The notes: generated by a model not told the origin, from the letters alone. A DNA stretch of 64,000 nt from JAEUJM01 sp044221555 (GCA_044221555.1 JBGAOY010000003.1:1-64000); one strand, 5' to 3'; numbered from the stretch's first letter, positions 43,030-52,602 are shown. Translations and numbers: made by a program.

Positions 43030-43488
43030 TCATCCACGGACGACATCAGTGACGCGGTCCTCACCGCGTCGCGGGTGCTGGTCGGGATCGCGGCCGCCTC
43101 GCTGGCGCCGATCGAGGACCAGGTCACCCTCACCCAGTACCGCACACTGGTCGTGCTCAACAGCCGGGGCCCGCAGTCGTTGCAGGCGTTGGCCGCCGAG
43201 CTCCAGGTGGTGCCGTCGACCGCGACACGCATGTGCGACCGGCTGGTCGCCAAGGGTCTGATCGAGCGGCGCACACCCGAGGAGAACCGCCGGGAGGTCG
43301 AATTGAGCCTCGCCGCTGCGGGCGGCGCCATCGTCGCCCAGGTGGCCCATGAGCGGAAGCGCCAGCTTCGCCGGATCACCGATCGGATGAGCCCCCGCTC
43401 GCAGGTCGCGCTGGTCGAGGCCCTGCAGGAGTTCACCGATGCTGCCGGCGAGACACCGGAGCACCAGTGGTACCTGGGGTGGGAATGA
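43024..43488 (+). CDS. MarR-family transcriptional regulator
   Basis: A 154-residue winged-helix protein starting at ATG 43024 (MQSSTDDISDAVLTASRVLV). The recognition region is SLQALAAELQVVPSTATRMC followed by DRLVAKGLIERRTPEENRRE, and the C-terminal dimer helix is VALVEALQEFTDAAGE. MarR proteins usually repress their own operon and release DNA on binding an organic ligand or on oxidation. It overlaps the ClC channel gene by 4 bp, and an inverted repeat covers its start codon. It therefore probably regulates chloride/proton transport, perhaps in acid or solvent stress. Confidence 0.9.
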   Translation: MQSSTDDISDAVLTASRVLVGIAAASLAPIEDQVTLTQYRTLVVLNSRGPQSLQALAAELQVVPSTATRMCDRLVAKGLIERRTPEENRREVELSLAAAGGAIVAQVAHERKRQLRRITDRMSPRSQVALVEALQEFTDAAGETPEHQWYLGWE

Positions 43489-45170
43489 CGGCAAGGCTCG
43501 CGGCGCTGATCGCGCCACGCGGCGGGGCCTCGCGGCGGACGCTGGCCCTTGCCGGGATCACCGGGGTCGTCACCGGTGTCGGGGTGGCCGGCTTCGAGTG
43601 GCTCACCCGCGAGCAGATCTTCGAACGGCTGCTCACCGCACCGCTCGCAGTCCAGGCGGCGGCACCGGCCGTGGGGCTCACCATCGCCGCGGGTGTCCTC
43701 TGGTTCGTGGGTCGCGGGGCCAGCCCGGCGACCTCCGACGAGTACATCCGCAACTTCCACGAGCCGGGTCGCGCCCTCGACCTCCGTCTCGTGCCCGCCC
43801 GGATCATGGCGGGCGTCGCCACCCTGGGCGCCGGGGGCGCTCTGGGGTTCGAGGGTCCCTCGCTCTACCTGGGGGCATCGATCGGCACGGCGCTCCAGAA
43901 GTTCCGTGGCTCGGCGACCCGCCGGGAGGACTCGAAGGTGTTGATGGTGGCCGGGGCGGCCGCGGGCGTCGCCGCCATCTTCAAGGCGCCGGCGACCGGT
44001 GCGATCTTCGCCCTCGAATCGCCCTACCGAGATGACAACGCCCGGCGCATGCTCCTGCCCGCCCTGCTCGCGGCGGCCACGGGGTACCTCGCCGCAGTTG
44101 CGCTGCTCGGCACCCAGCCGCTCTTCGTGGTGGAAGGCTCGCCACCGTTCGACTTCCGCGAGCTCGGGGGCGCTGTCGTCCTCGGCCTGGTCTGCGGGCT
44201 CGGTGCCCGCGGGTTTGCCTGGGTGTTGGCGTGGGCGAAGGCCGTGGCCGGCCAGCAGCACCTCGTGCTCCGGCTCGCCGTGGCCGGCGGCACGCTCCTC
44301 GTGCTGGCGCTCGTCTCGGAGCGCCTCTTCGGGTCCGACCTCGCGCTCGGGTCGGGATACCGGACCCTGGCGTGGGTGACCCAGCCGAATCACGCCCTGC
44401 CGCTCATCGGCGCACTCTTCACACTCCGACTCCTGGCCACCACCGCCACGGTGGCGGGTGGCGGCGTGGGTGGGCTCTTCATCCCCCTCGTCATCGCCGG
44501 CGCGATCCTCGGAGACGGGCTCGCCACCATCGTGCACGACCAGACCACCCTGTTCCCCCTCATCGGGGTCGCGGCATTCCTCGGTGCCGGCTACCGCACG
44601 CCGCTGGCCGGCGTGATGTTCGTCGCCGAGGCGACCGGTCGACCCGGTTTCGTGGTCCCCGGGCTGATCGCCTCGGTCGCCTCCCAACTCGTGATGGGCG
44701 ACGTCTCGGTCTCGAAGTACCAGACTGCGGGCCGGACCGGCCACCTCGAACAACGCTTCCGGCTCCCCCTCGCCGCCGCGCTCCGGACCGAGGTCCTCAC
44801 GGCCCCGCCCGAGGTGGATCTCGCGACCTTCTTCGACCATCACCTCATGTTGAGCCGCGCCGTGGAGATCCCCGTCGTCGGCGACGACGGCTACATCGGG
44901 ATGTTCGCCATCGAGGCCCTCGGCGACCTGCCCCGATCCGAGTGGCCGAGCCATCTCGTCAGCGAGGTCACCGACGTCGACTGGCCCGTCGCCCGGCTCT
45001 CCTGGTCGATCGAGCGTGCCGTTCGGACCATGGACGACAACGCCGTGGAGACCCTCCCCGTGCTCGACGCCGACGGCCGCTTCGTCGGCGTCATCGGGAT
45101 CGCCGACATCGTCCGACTCGACGAGATCCTGAAGTCGACCGGGACGAACGACCAGAGCGCTCCGACCTGA
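43485..45170 (+). CDS. ClC-family chloride channel/antiporter with CBS domains
   Basis: A 561-residue membrane protein starting at ATG 43485 (ATGA overlap with marR). Filter motifs are GALGFEGPSLYLGA (with the gating Glu) and ATVAGGGVGGLFIPLVIAGA. An internal Glu in AIFALESPYRDD occupies the region of the proton-pathway glutamate, so Cl-/H+ exchange is possible. The cytoplasmic end (about 430-560) contains paired CBS-like segments (LSRAVEIPVVGDDGYIGMFA; VETLPVLDADGRFVGVIGIA), likely to bind adenine nucleotides. A decayed 125-bp fragment of a paralogue lies at 13922-14046. Confidence 0.92.
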   Translation: MTARLAALIAPRGGASRRTLALAGITGVVTGVGVAGFEWLTREQIFERLLTAPLAVQAAAPAVGLTIAAGVLWFVGRGASPATSDEYIRNFHEPGRALDLRLVPARIMAGVATLGAGGALGFEGPSLYLGASIGTALQKFRGSATRREDSKVLMVAGAAAGVAAIFKAPATGAIFALESPYRDDNARRMLLPALLAAATGYLAAVALLGTQPLFVVEGSPPFDFRELGGAVVLGLVCGLGARGFAWVLAWAKAVAGQQHLVLRLAVAGGTLLVLALVSERLFGSDLALGSGYRTLAWVTQPNHALPLIGALFTLRLLATTATVAGGGVGGLFIPLVIAGAILGDGLATIVHDQTTLFPLIGVAAFLGAGYRTPLAGVMFVAEATGRPGFVVPGLIASVASQLVMGDVSVSKYQTAGRTGHLEQRFRLPLAAALRTEVLTAPPEVDLATFFDHHLMLSRAVEIPVVGDDGYIGMFAIEALGDLPRSEWPSHLVSEVTDVDWPVARLSWSIERAVRTMDDNAVETLPVLDADGRFVGVIGIADIVRLDEILKSTGTNDQSAPT

Positions 45171-45361
45171 CCTCGGCGGACCGTCCGAGAGCGGTTCGAG
45201 CAGCTGGCGTCGCGACACGAGCCGTCGTGTGCGATCTCGGTGATCGGGACGGACCCCGAGGCGGTGGTCACCGGAGCGTCCGGCCGATCACCGACGTGTG
45301 CTGGTCGCCTCGGTGTCGTGCCGCCTCGCGACCGCTGTCGACGGGCTCGTGCCCACGACAC

Positions 45362-45757
45362 CTAGGCCGTGACGAGCGTGTTCTGGAATCGAATGGTCTT
45401 CCACTCGTCGTGGACCGGCACCATGACGATGGTGCTCACCGCCTCGTTCACCCCCTTGAGGGGCCCGTCGGGGCAGTCCAGGGTGGCGTGGCCGTTGGCC
45501 ACGACCACGTCGTCGCCGAGGGCCAGCGCCTCCTGGAGCTCGTAGCGGATCATGCTGCCCTTGTAGATGGTGTTGAAGATCCACTCGTGCGAGCCGGCGA
45601 TCTCGGCCGGCCCGCCGTGGTGGACGGCACCGCGTATGTCTATGAACACCGTGTCCTCGCCGAACGCTGCCCCGAACCCGTTGCCGTCGGCATCGTTCCA
45701 CGCCTTCTCGAGCGTGGCGTAGAACTGCGTGGCGATAGCGATCGCGTCGATGGTCAT
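45362..45757 (-). CDS. SnoaL/NTF2-like protein (SgcJ/EcaC type)
   Basis: A 131-residue single-domain protein starting at ATG 45757 (a TGATG overlap with the TetR stop; GTG 45760 is an alternative). It follows the cone-shaped NTF2 fold: TQFYATLEKAWNDADGNGFG, DTVFIDIRGAVHHGGPAEIA, and late strands ANGHATLDCPDG and WKTIRFQNTLV. Family members range from ketosteroid isomerases and polyketide cyclases to proteins of unknown role. It is translated with the TetR repressor and so is presumably induced by that repressor's ligand. Confidence 0.83.
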   Translation of the reverse strand: MTIDAIAIATQFYATLEKAWNDADGNGFGAAFGEDTVFIDIRGAVHHGGPAEIAGSHEWIFNTIYKGSMIRYELQEALALGDDVVVANGHATLDCPDGPLKGVNEAVSTIVMVPVHDEWKTIRFQNTLVTA

Positions 45758-46377
45758 CACGTCTCTCCTCGTGGTGTGGGTTGGGCATCGCTCGGTTGGT
45801 CAGGGGGGCGCAGGAGGGCACGCTCGATGATGTCGAGCAGGCCATCGCGCAGTTGTCGGATGGTCCAGTGCCGTTCTCGGAGCAGGTCTGCGGTGAAGGC
45901 GGCGGTGGTGAGTGCGCTGACGATGTCGGTGGCCTCGTCGACGGTCCACCGCTCGTCGAGGTCGCCTTCGGCCCGTAACCGGGTCATGACGTGGCCCACG
46001 TTCTGACGGCGCCCGCTCGATCGCCGCTCGAATGCGTCCGACAGCGCCTGGTCGATGGCCCGTTGGGCCTCCATCACCTGGGCAGGGATCATGATCGCGG
46101 GGGTCGACGTGACGTGGTAGTCCAGCAGCGCCGCCAGGGCGGCCCGCCCGGTCGGGGCCTCGAAGATGGGGCTTCGCAGTTCGTCGAGGCCGAGCTGTGC
46201 CCGGCGGTGATCGACCGTCGCGATCAGCAGCGAGGCCCGATCCGGGTAGTGGGAGTAGATGGTCTGGCGTGACACGCCGGCGCGAGCGGCGAGGCGGTCG
46301 TAGGTGAAGGCGCCGTCACCGTCCTCGAGCAGCGCCAGCGCCGCTTCGAGGATCCTGCGATCGGTGTCCCTCGTCAT
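45757..46377 (-). CDS. TetR-family repressor
   Basis: A 206-residue repressor starting at ATG 46377. The N-terminal HTH reads YDRLAARAGVSRQTIYSHYP (residues about 26-45). The C-terminal all-helical domain (VMEAQRAIDQALSDAFERRS and onward) is the ligand and dimer module. A perfect 21-bp palindrome at 46396-46416, 19 bp before the start, is almost certainly its operator. It forms an operon with the SnoaL-like gene and is divergent from the cyclase-AAA gene at 46571. Confidence 0.9.
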   Translation of the reverse strand: MTRDTDRRILEAALALLEDGDGAFTYDRLAARAGVSRQTIYSHYPDRASLLIATVDHRRAQLGLDELRSPIFEAPTGRAALAALLDYHVTSTPAIMIPAQVMEAQRAIDQALSDAFERRSSGRRQNVGHVMTRLRAEGDLDERWTVDEATDIVSALTTAAFTADLLRERHWTIRQLRDGLLDIIERALLRPPDQPSDAQPTPRGET

Positions 46378-46395
46378 GGAGGGAGTGTTAACCCT

Positions 46396-46416
46396 TTCTA
46401 GACAGTCTGTCTAGAA
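46396..46416. promoter_or_regulatory. Perfect 21-bp palindromic TetR operator
   Basis: TTCTAGACAG (46396-46405) and CTGTCTAGAA (46407-46416) are perfect 10-bp arms around a central T. The size and position, just upstream of the TetR gene and in the shared divergent region, fit an autorepressor site. Confidence 0.85.
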
Positions 46417-46570
46417 CTTTGTTGCTCCTTGTCCGATCCCGAGGCTTCTCGCGGCGCGCCGTCGCCGGGCGCCTCGTGCCACCGGCTGCCGGGCGGTACC
46501 ACGCGCCACCGTCGTGGGCGATCTGTGCCATCGTGCACCCGTGGGTGGGGAGCCGAGGGGTGGGGAGCCG

Positions 46571-49500
46571 ATGCTCGACACGCTGTCGGTGCTCTTCACC
46601 GATCTCGTGGGCTCGACCGAGCTGCGCTCCCGGCTGGGCGAGGACGGCGCCGACGTGGTGCGGCGCGCCCACGACGAGCTGATCGCCGAGGTGGTCGCGG
46701 GCCACGGGGGTCGGGTGATCAAGGGACTCGGCGACGGGTTCCTCGCCACCTTCGGCTCCGCGGCCCGGGCCGCGAACGCCGCCGTTGCCATCCAGCAGGC
46801 CTTCGACCGCGCCGCGGTCGCGGGCGCCGGCGGGCGCCTGTCGATCCGCATCGGGCTCAGCGCTGGCGACGTCACCCTCGAGAACGACGACGTGTTCGGA
46901 ACGCCGGTCATCGAGGCGGCCCGCCTCTGCGCCGCCGCCGAGGGCGACCAGATCCTCGCGTCCCAGGTCGTCGTTGCGCTCGGCGGCGGCCGGGGCGGGC
47001 ACCCCGTGATCCCGCACGGCGACCTCGAGCTGAAGGGCCTCCCCGACCCGGTCTCCGCCGTGGAGATCGGCTGGGAGCGGGCCGAGGCGGGCGACGGGCG
47101 CGTGCCGCTGCCCGGGCCGCTCGAGGCCCGTGCGGGCACCTTCCCCTTCTGTGGCCGCGACGGCGTGGTCGAAGCGGTCACCACGACGTGGAAGCAGGCC
47201 CGCCACTCGGCCGTGCCCGCCTGCGTGCTGCTCGCCGGCGAGCCCGGGGTGGGCAAGACCCGCCTGGCGGCCGAGCTTGCCCGCGCCGCCCACGACGACG
47301 GCGCGCTCGTGCTGTTCGGGCGCTGCGACGAGGACCTCGGCATCGCCTTCCAGCCCTTCGTCGAGGCCCTCCGCCACCACGCCGCCCACCTGCCGGCCGA
47401 CCAGGTGGCCGCCCTCGGCGCCGGCGCCGGCGACCTCGCCCGGCTCGACCCGCAACTGCCACAGCGGTTCGCCTCGGTCGACGCGACGCCGAGCACGGGC
47501 GACGCCGCGGTCGACCAGTTCCAGCTGTTCGAGGCGATCGCCCAGTGGCTGACCGCGGCCGCCGCCCCGGACGCCCTGATCCTCGTGCTCGACGACATCC
47601 ACTGGGCCACCAAGCCCACCCTGCTGGCGCTGCGCCACCTGCTGACGACCGGGCGGTCGGCGCCACTGCTCGTGATCGCCACCTATCGCGACACCGACCT
47701 CGACCGCACCCACCCCCTCGCCGAGCTCCTCGCCGACCTGCGGCGGGTGGCCGGCGTCGAACGGGTGGCCCTGCGGGGCCTCGACCAGGCCGGCGTCGAG
47801 CAGCTCATGGCCGCCACCGCTGACCACGCCCTCGACGACGACGGACGTGCTCTGGCCGCCGCGGTGCACGCCGAGACCGAGGGCAACTCGTTCTTCGTGG
47901 TGGAGATCCTCCGCCACCTGGCCGAGAGCGGCGGCCTGGTCTTCGACGGGGAGCGCTGGGTCGCCTCCGGCCCCGTGACCCAGCTGGCCATCCCCGACGG
48001 GGTGCGCGAGGTCGTGGGCCGGCGTCTGTCCCGACTCTCCGACGACGTGAACGAGGTCCTGTCCTGGTCCGCAGTGATCGGCCGCGAGGTCCGCCTCGAC
48101 GTGCTCGCCCGGGTGGCCGGCGGCGAGCTCCGCTGCCTCGACGCCCTCGACGAGGCCATCGACGCCCGCCTGGTCGACGAGGTGGGCCCCGGGCGCTGGC
48201 GCTTCGCCCACGCCCTGGTGGCCTCGACGCTGCTGGCCGAGCTGCGCAGCACCCGCCGGGCCCGCATGCACCTCGAGGTCGGCGAGGCCCTTGAGGCCGT
48301 CGCCCCCGACGACGTGGCCGCGCTGGCCCAGCATTTCAGCGAGGCCGCCCCGCTCGGCGCCGGCGACAAGGCGGTCACCTACCTGCTCGCCGCCGGGTTC
48401 CGCGCCCTCACGGCCCTCGACTTCGGGCAGGCCGCCGACCAGTTCGAGCGGGTCGTCGAGATCGTCGACGACCTCGGCCTCGACGCCCCGGGTGAGCGGG
48501 CCGACGCCCTGTTCGGCATCGCCATGGCCCGCCGCTGGACAGGCGCCGACTACGCCGACGCCGCCGAGGCGGCGATGGAGGCCGCAGCGGCGATGGGCGA
48601 CGGCATGCGCATGGCCCGGGCCCTCCTCGAGACGGGTCGCCGATACTCCACCCGCACGTTCGAGGTCGACCAGACCGCGGTGGACCGCACGCAGCGCTGC
48701 CTCGAGCTCCTGCCCGGCGAGGCCGAACGCGAGCGCGTGATGGTCCTCTGCCAGCTGATCAACGAGTTGCTCTTCGCCGACGACCTGCCTCGCCTCCTGG
48801 CCCTCGAAGCGGAGGTCGCGGCGCTGGTGGAACGCCTCGGTGGGGAGGCCGGCGATCCCGAGGCCACGGCTGTCTGGCTGGGCACGTCGTCGAACGTCCA
48901 ACTCTTCCCGGACCACCCCGCCGATCAGGCGCAGCTGTCCGCCGCGATCGAGAACGTCGCCCCGAAGACCGACGGGAGGATCCACCCCCTCATCGCGCTC
49001 ACCCTCGTAGGCATGTCCATGCACATGGGCGATCGGGCCAAGACCCGCAGGAACCTCGACCAGATGGCGACCGGGCTCAGATTGCTCGGCCCCTGGCAGC
49101 GAGGGCAACTGGCGGGAGGGCGCTCCGGGTTCGAGGCCCGCTACGGCTCCCTCGACGACGCCGCCCGTCACGCCGACGACGTGCTCATGACCATGGACGA
49201 CTCCGGCGAGGTCGACGCCCAGCTGTTCTGGGTGAACCTCATGACCTGCATCCGCCGCCAGCAGGGCCGCCACGACGAGGCCCTTGCGATCATGGCGCCC
49301 CTCATCAGCGAGGAGTACGCCGGCTTCCTGCCCCCCACCGCCCGGGTCGCGGCCGGCGGCCTCGTCCTGGTCAACCTCTGCGAGGCCGAGCGCCACGACG
49401 AGGCCCGCTCGATCGCCGACGAGTTCTTCGAGGCGGCGGCCCACTACCCGCGTGACTCGACCTGGCTCCCGGTGATCGGCTCGTTCGTGACCCCCGCGGT

Positions 49501-49900
49501 CGAGCTCGAGGCCGCCGCTCGCGCGTGGCTACGCGAGCAGCTATCGATCCCGCTCCAGACCTGGGCGTGTTGGGGGAGCCTCGGCTCGGTCGCCCCGGTG
49601 GCCACCCTGCGAGGCCGCCTCGACGCCTCCCTCGGCGACGTGGACTCGGCCGAGCGCCACTTCGTCGAGGCCGTCGACCACTGCCGGGACCAGGGAGCGA
49701 CCTGGTTCCTCGCCGAGGCGCTCCTCCACCAGGGTCGGGCCCGCGCCGACGCGGGCGCACCCCTCGCCGAGGTCGAGGCACCGCTCCGCGAGGCGCTCGC
49801 CCTCGCCCAGGTCGGCGGCTACGCCACCCTGGAGCGACGCTCCCGAGCGTCGCTCGACGCCCTCGACGGGGACGGCTCCGGACGGACGGGGACGCGATGA
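46571..49900 (+). CDS. Cyclase-AAA-TPR signalling protein (class III cyclase homology domain)
   Basis: An 1109-residue protein starting at ATG 46571 behind GGGGAG. The N-terminal cyclase homology domain (about 5-180) keeps both metal-binding Asp residues (Asp11 in FTDLVGST, Asp55 in KGLGDGFLATF) and Arg118. The usual G-D-x-V-N-x-A-A-R segment reads GTPVIEAARL, so the base-specifying Asp and the transition-state Asn are missing. A STAND ATPase follows, with Walker A GEPGVGKT (223-230) and LILVLDDIHWATKP, then a long TPR-like region. Such proteins are common in actinobacteria. The ATPase is probably active, but cAMP synthesis is doubtful. It overlaps the truncated cyclase at 49897. Confidence 0.87.
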   Translation: MLDTLSVLFTDLVGSTELRSRLGEDGADVVRRAHDELIAEVVAGHGGRVIKGLGDGFLATFGSAARAANAAVAIQQAFDRAAVAGAGGRLSIRIGLSAGDVTLENDDVFGTPVIEAARLCAAAEGDQILASQVVVALGGGRGGHPVIPHGDLELKGLPDPVSAVEIGWERAEAGDGRVPLPGPLEARAGTFPFCGRDGVVEAVTTTWKQARHSAVPACVLLAGEPGVGKTRLAAELARAAHDDGALVLFGRCDEDLGIAFQPFVEALRHHAAHLPADQVAALGAGAGDLARLDPQLPQRFASVDATPSTGDAAVDQFQLFEAIAQWLTAAAAPDALILVLDDIHWATKPTLLALRHLLTTGRSAPLLVIATYRDTDLDRTHPLAELLADLRRVAGVERVALRGLDQAGVEQLMAATADHALDDDGRALAAAVHAETEGNSFFVVEILRHLAESGGLVFDGERWVASGPVTQLAIPDGVREVVGRRLSRLSDDVNEVLSWSAVIGREVRLDVLARVAGGELRCLDALDEAIDARLVDEVGPGRWRFAHALVASTLLAELRSTRRARMHLEVGEALEAVAPDDVAALAQHFSEAAPLGAGDKAVTYLLAAGFRALTALDFGQAADQFERVVEIVDDLGLDAPGERADALFGIAMARRWTGADYADAAEAAMEAAAAMGDGMRMARALLETGRRYSTRTFEVDQTAVDRTQRCLELLPGEAERERVMVLCQLINELLFADDLPRLLALEAEVAALVERLGGEAGDPEATAVWLGTSSNVQLFPDHPADQAQLSAAIENVAPKTDGRIHPLIALTLVGMSMHMGDRAKTRRNLDQMATGLRLLGPWQRGQLAGGRSGFEARYGSLDDAARHADDVLMTMDDSGEVDAQLFWVNLMTCIRRQQGRHDEALAIMAPLISEEYAGFLPPTARVAAGGLVLVNLCEAERHDEARSIADEFFEAAAHYPRDSTWLPVIGSFVTPAVELEAAARAWLREQLSIPLQTWACWGSLGSVAPVATLRGRLDASLGDVDSAERHFVEAVDHCRDQGATWFLAEALLHQGRARADAGAPLAEVEAPLREALALAQVGGYATLERRSRASLDALDGDGSGRTGTR

Positions 49901-50115
49901 GGTCGCCGGCGGCGATGGCGACGGTCCTCGTCTCGAACCTCGCGGGTTCGACCGAGCGACGGGTCGCGCTCGGCCAGGAGCGGGCCGAGGCGCTGCGGGA
50001 GAAGGCCCCGCTTCCCCCAGCAGAACCAGCCTCGGGAAGGAACTGGCGCCGGATCTGGCGATCGGGGGCACCGAACCAGACGCCAGCTCGGCGACGTTGC
50101 CCGGGGAGGTCCTAG
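49897..50115 (+). pseudogene. Truncated cyclase N-terminus
   Basis: The 72-residue frame starts at ATG 49897, in an ATGA overlap with the large cyclase-AAA gene. It reads MATVLVSNLAGSTERRVALG then QERAEALREK, nearly the same as ATILVTDLVGSTERRVALGE in the gene at 52953. The metal-binding Asp is Asn here, and similarity stops after about 38 residues, with Arg/Pro-rich text to TAG at 50113. It is a relic of a third paralogue whose body was deleted, joined to the hydrolase gene that follows at once. Confidence 0.75.
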
Positions 50116-50116
50116 C

Positions 50117-51547
50117 GTGCCCACGCTGGAGCCGCTCCCCCCGCGCGTGGCGTCGGTGCTGCAGATGCGCCTGCGTGAGCGCCACGTCCACGGTGCCGCC
50201 GTGGCGGCGTTCGACCGGGACGGCATCTGCTTCGCGGGCGGCGTCGGCCATGCCGACCTCGAGCGCGGCGAGCCCGCCACCCCCACCACCGTGTACCGGG
50301 TGGCATCGGTGTCCAAGCTGCTCACCACCACCCTGCTACTGACCCTCGCCGACGAGGCTCGGATCGACCTCGACGGCCAGGTGAACGAGTACCTGCCGCC
50401 CGGACTTCGACTCACCGACCGAGCGGGTGCGCCCGTGGGCGCCTCCATCGCACAGCTACTTTCGCACTCGTCGGGGCTGGCGTTCGGGGTCCGGGGCGCC
50501 GAGATGCCGAACCCGGTGGCCTCGATCGTCGCCAACGGCGGCCGCGTCCGCACCCTGGCCGACGCCATCTCGGGCCTGCCGTTCGCGCATCCACCCGGCA
50601 AGCGGGTCGTCTACTCGAACCCTGCGTTCAACGTCGCCGGCTTCGCCGCCGCCGTCGTGGCCGGCCGGCCCTTCGAGACGGCCGCCCACGACCGCGTGCT
50701 CGCGCCCCTCGGGATGGCCGACTCGGCGTTCGGCGCCCGGCCCCGCGGTCCGGGGGTCGCCACCCCCTATGGCTCGTTCTTCCCGCCGAGGGTCAGCTCG
50801 AGGCCGGCGGACGACCTGCGGCTGATCGCCACGCCGATGGGCGGGCTCACCACCACGGTGACGGATCTTGCCCGGTTCGGTCGGATGGTGCTGCAGGGCG
50901 GCGCCCTCGACGGCCACCCGCTGGTTCGGGCGGCGACGCTGACCCGCGCCACGTCGCTACAGGCCCGGAACCACCCTGATCTCGACCAGGGATACGGGCT
51001 GGGGTTCAAGGTGCGGACCTGGCGGGGGCGCACACTCGTCGGCCACGACGGCAACATGCCTGGGGTGGCGGCGCAGCTCGTGCTCTCACCCCAGGACGGG
51101 GTGGGCGTGGTCGTCCTCACCAACGGGTTCGCCCTCTCCGTCCCGCACGAGGCCGCCGCCGCCGCCCTCGAGCACCTGCTCGGACTCGAGCCCCTGCCGA
51201 CCCCCGCAGGGGCGGGCCCGGTCACGGGACCCGAGGCCGCCGAGTGGGAGGCGCTCGGCCGGCGCATCGAGGGAAGGCTGCGCCTGCTCGACGCCTCCCC
51301 GCCGGGCACGCTCGGACGGCTCGCCGCCCTCGGCGCCGGCGGGCGCGCCACCCACGAGGTGGGCGGACGGCTGCGCATCGATGGCCCCACCGGGTGGGAC
51401 GGCCCCCTCTGGCTGCTCCCCGACGGCGAGCTCGGCCACTACCGGATCGCCGCCTCGATCGACCACGGCACGAGCGCCGTCGTCGTCGAGCGAACCGGCG
51501 GCGCCGACCTGTGGCTCGGGTACACCACCCACCTCACCACCCGCTGA
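50117..51547 (+). CDS. Serine hydrolase of the beta-lactamase (class C/PBP4*) fold
   Basis: A 476-residue protein starting at GTG 50117. The three family motifs are present: SVSK (Ser64 to Lys67, in YRVASVSKLLTT), YSN with Tyr166 (KRVVYSNPAFN) and HDG (LVGHDGNMPG, about 315). No signal peptide is visible, so it probably acts in the cytoplasm. Members are esterases, D-aminopeptidases or peptidoglycan-related carboxypeptidases. A C-terminal domain of about 120 residues (from 350) of beta-type sequence completes it. It starts two bases after the cyclase relic. Confidence 0.88.
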   Translation: MPTLEPLPPRVASVLQMRLRERHVHGAAVAAFDRDGICFAGGVGHADLERGEPATPTTVYRVASVSKLLTTTLLLTLADEARIDLDGQVNEYLPPGLRLTDRAGAPVGASIAQLLSHSSGLAFGVRGAEMPNPVASIVANGGRVRTLADAISGLPFAHPPGKRVVYSNPAFNVAGFAAAVVAGRPFETAAHDRVLAPLGMADSAFGARPRGPGVATPYGSFFPPRVSSRPADDLRLIATPMGGLTTTVTDLARFGRMVLQGGALDGHPLVRAATLTRATSLQARNHPDLDQGYGLGFKVRTWRGRTLVGHDGNMPGVAAQLVLSPQDGVGVVVLTNGFALSVPHEAAAAALEHLLGLEPLPTPAGAGPVTGPEAAEWEALGRRIEGRLRLLDASPPGTLGRLAALGAGGRATHEVGGRLRIDGPTGWDGPLWLLPDGELGHYRIAASIDHGTSAVVVERTGGADLWLGYTTHLTTR

Positions 51548-51603
51548 GCGCCGGCGGACCGCACCGGGCCGGACCGTCCTGGCCGAATGCGGCACCATTG
51601 GGT

Positions 51604-52602
51604 GTGCGCATCGGGGTGTTGGGGGTGGGAAGGATCGGACAGGCCCACGTGGCCAACCTGGCCGTGACCGCGGGCATCGACGAGATCATCGTCCACGACC
51701 CCGATCCTGACGCGGTGGCGCGATTGGCCGGCGGGGCGGGGCCGGTCGAGCCGGTCGGCTCGGTCGACGAGTTGCTCGACCGCAGCGACGGCGTGGTGGT
51801 GGCGACCCCCACCGCTCGCCACCCCGCCGACGTGCGGGCGGTGGCCGACGCCGGACTGCCGTGCCTGTGCGAGAAGCCGCTCTCGCTCGACCTGGCCGCC
51901 AGCGAGGCCACCGTGGCGTACGCCGAGGCCGCCGGCATCGAGTTGCAGGTGGGCTTCCAGCGCCGCTTCGACCCCGGCTTCGTCGAGATGAAGCGCCTCA
52001 TCGGCACCGGCGCGCTGGGCCGCCTCTACCTGCTCCGAGCCGCCAGCCACGACCACGAGCCACCGCACGAGAGCTACCTGCCCGACGCCGGGTCAATCTT
52101 CCGCGACATGCACATCCACGATTTCGACGCCCTCGCCTGGCTCAGCGGCGACCGCCCCGTCGAGGTCTTCGCCCGTGGCTCGGTGCTGGTCGACGAGATG
52201 TTCGCCCGCCACGACGACGTCGACACCAGCGCCGCGGTGATCACCCTGGCCGGCGGCGCACTGGCGGTGGTGACCGGCACCCGCCAGAACGGCGTGGGCT
52301 ACGACCACCGCACCGAGGCCATCGGCTCGCTCGACAGCGTCAGCGCCGGCCTCGGACCGCACATGCCGCTCCGCTCGGCCGACCCCGGCGGCCCCCAACC
52401 CGTCGACCCGTACCCGTCGTTCCCGATCCGGTTCCAGGCCGCCTACCAGGCCGAGGTCGCGGCCTTCGCGTCGCTGGTCGCCGGGCGGGGCCCCAACCGC
52501 AGCCCGGGGCACGCCGCGGTCGAGGCATTGCGCCTGGCCCTCGCCGCCGACCGGTCGCTGGCGTCAAGCCTCCCGGTGGCGGTGGCCGACGTGACCGCCT
52601 GA
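51604..52602 (+). CDS. Gfo/Idh/MocA-family oxidoreductase (inositol dehydrogenase-like)
   Basis: A 332-residue NAD(P)-dependent sugar or inositol dehydrogenase starting at GTG 51604 (MRIGVLGVGRIGQAHVANLA). The nucleotide motif is GVGRIG, and EKPLSLD carries the conserved Lys. The catalytic region IFRDMHIHDFDALAWLSGD keeps the Asp-x-x-x-His pattern (DMHIHDFD). QVGFQRRFDPGF is typical of myo-inositol 2-dehydrogenases. Inositol or a related polyol is the most likely substrate. It follows the serine hydrolase after 56 bp, with no clear terminator between. Confidence 0.87.
   Translation: MRIGVLGVGRIGQAHVANLAVTAGIDEIIVHDPDPDAVARLAGGAGPVEPVGSVDELLDRSDGVVVATPTARHPADVRAVADAGLPCLCEKPLSLDLAASEATVAYAEAAGIELQVGFQRRFDPGFVEMKRLIGTGALGRLYLLRAASHDHEPPHESYLPDAGSIFRDMHIHDFDALAWLSGDRPVEVFARGSVLVDEMFARHDDVDTSAAVITLAGGALAVVTGTRQNGVGYDHRTEAIGSLDSVSAGLGPHMPLRSADPGGPQPVDPYPSFPIRFQAAYQAEVAAFASLVAGRGPNRSPGHAAVEALRLALAADRSLASSLPVAVADVTA

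Noticed and set aside
46388..49444. 1018-codon leftward open frame
   Set aside because: Antisense shadow of the cyclase-AAA gene, with no domain signature.
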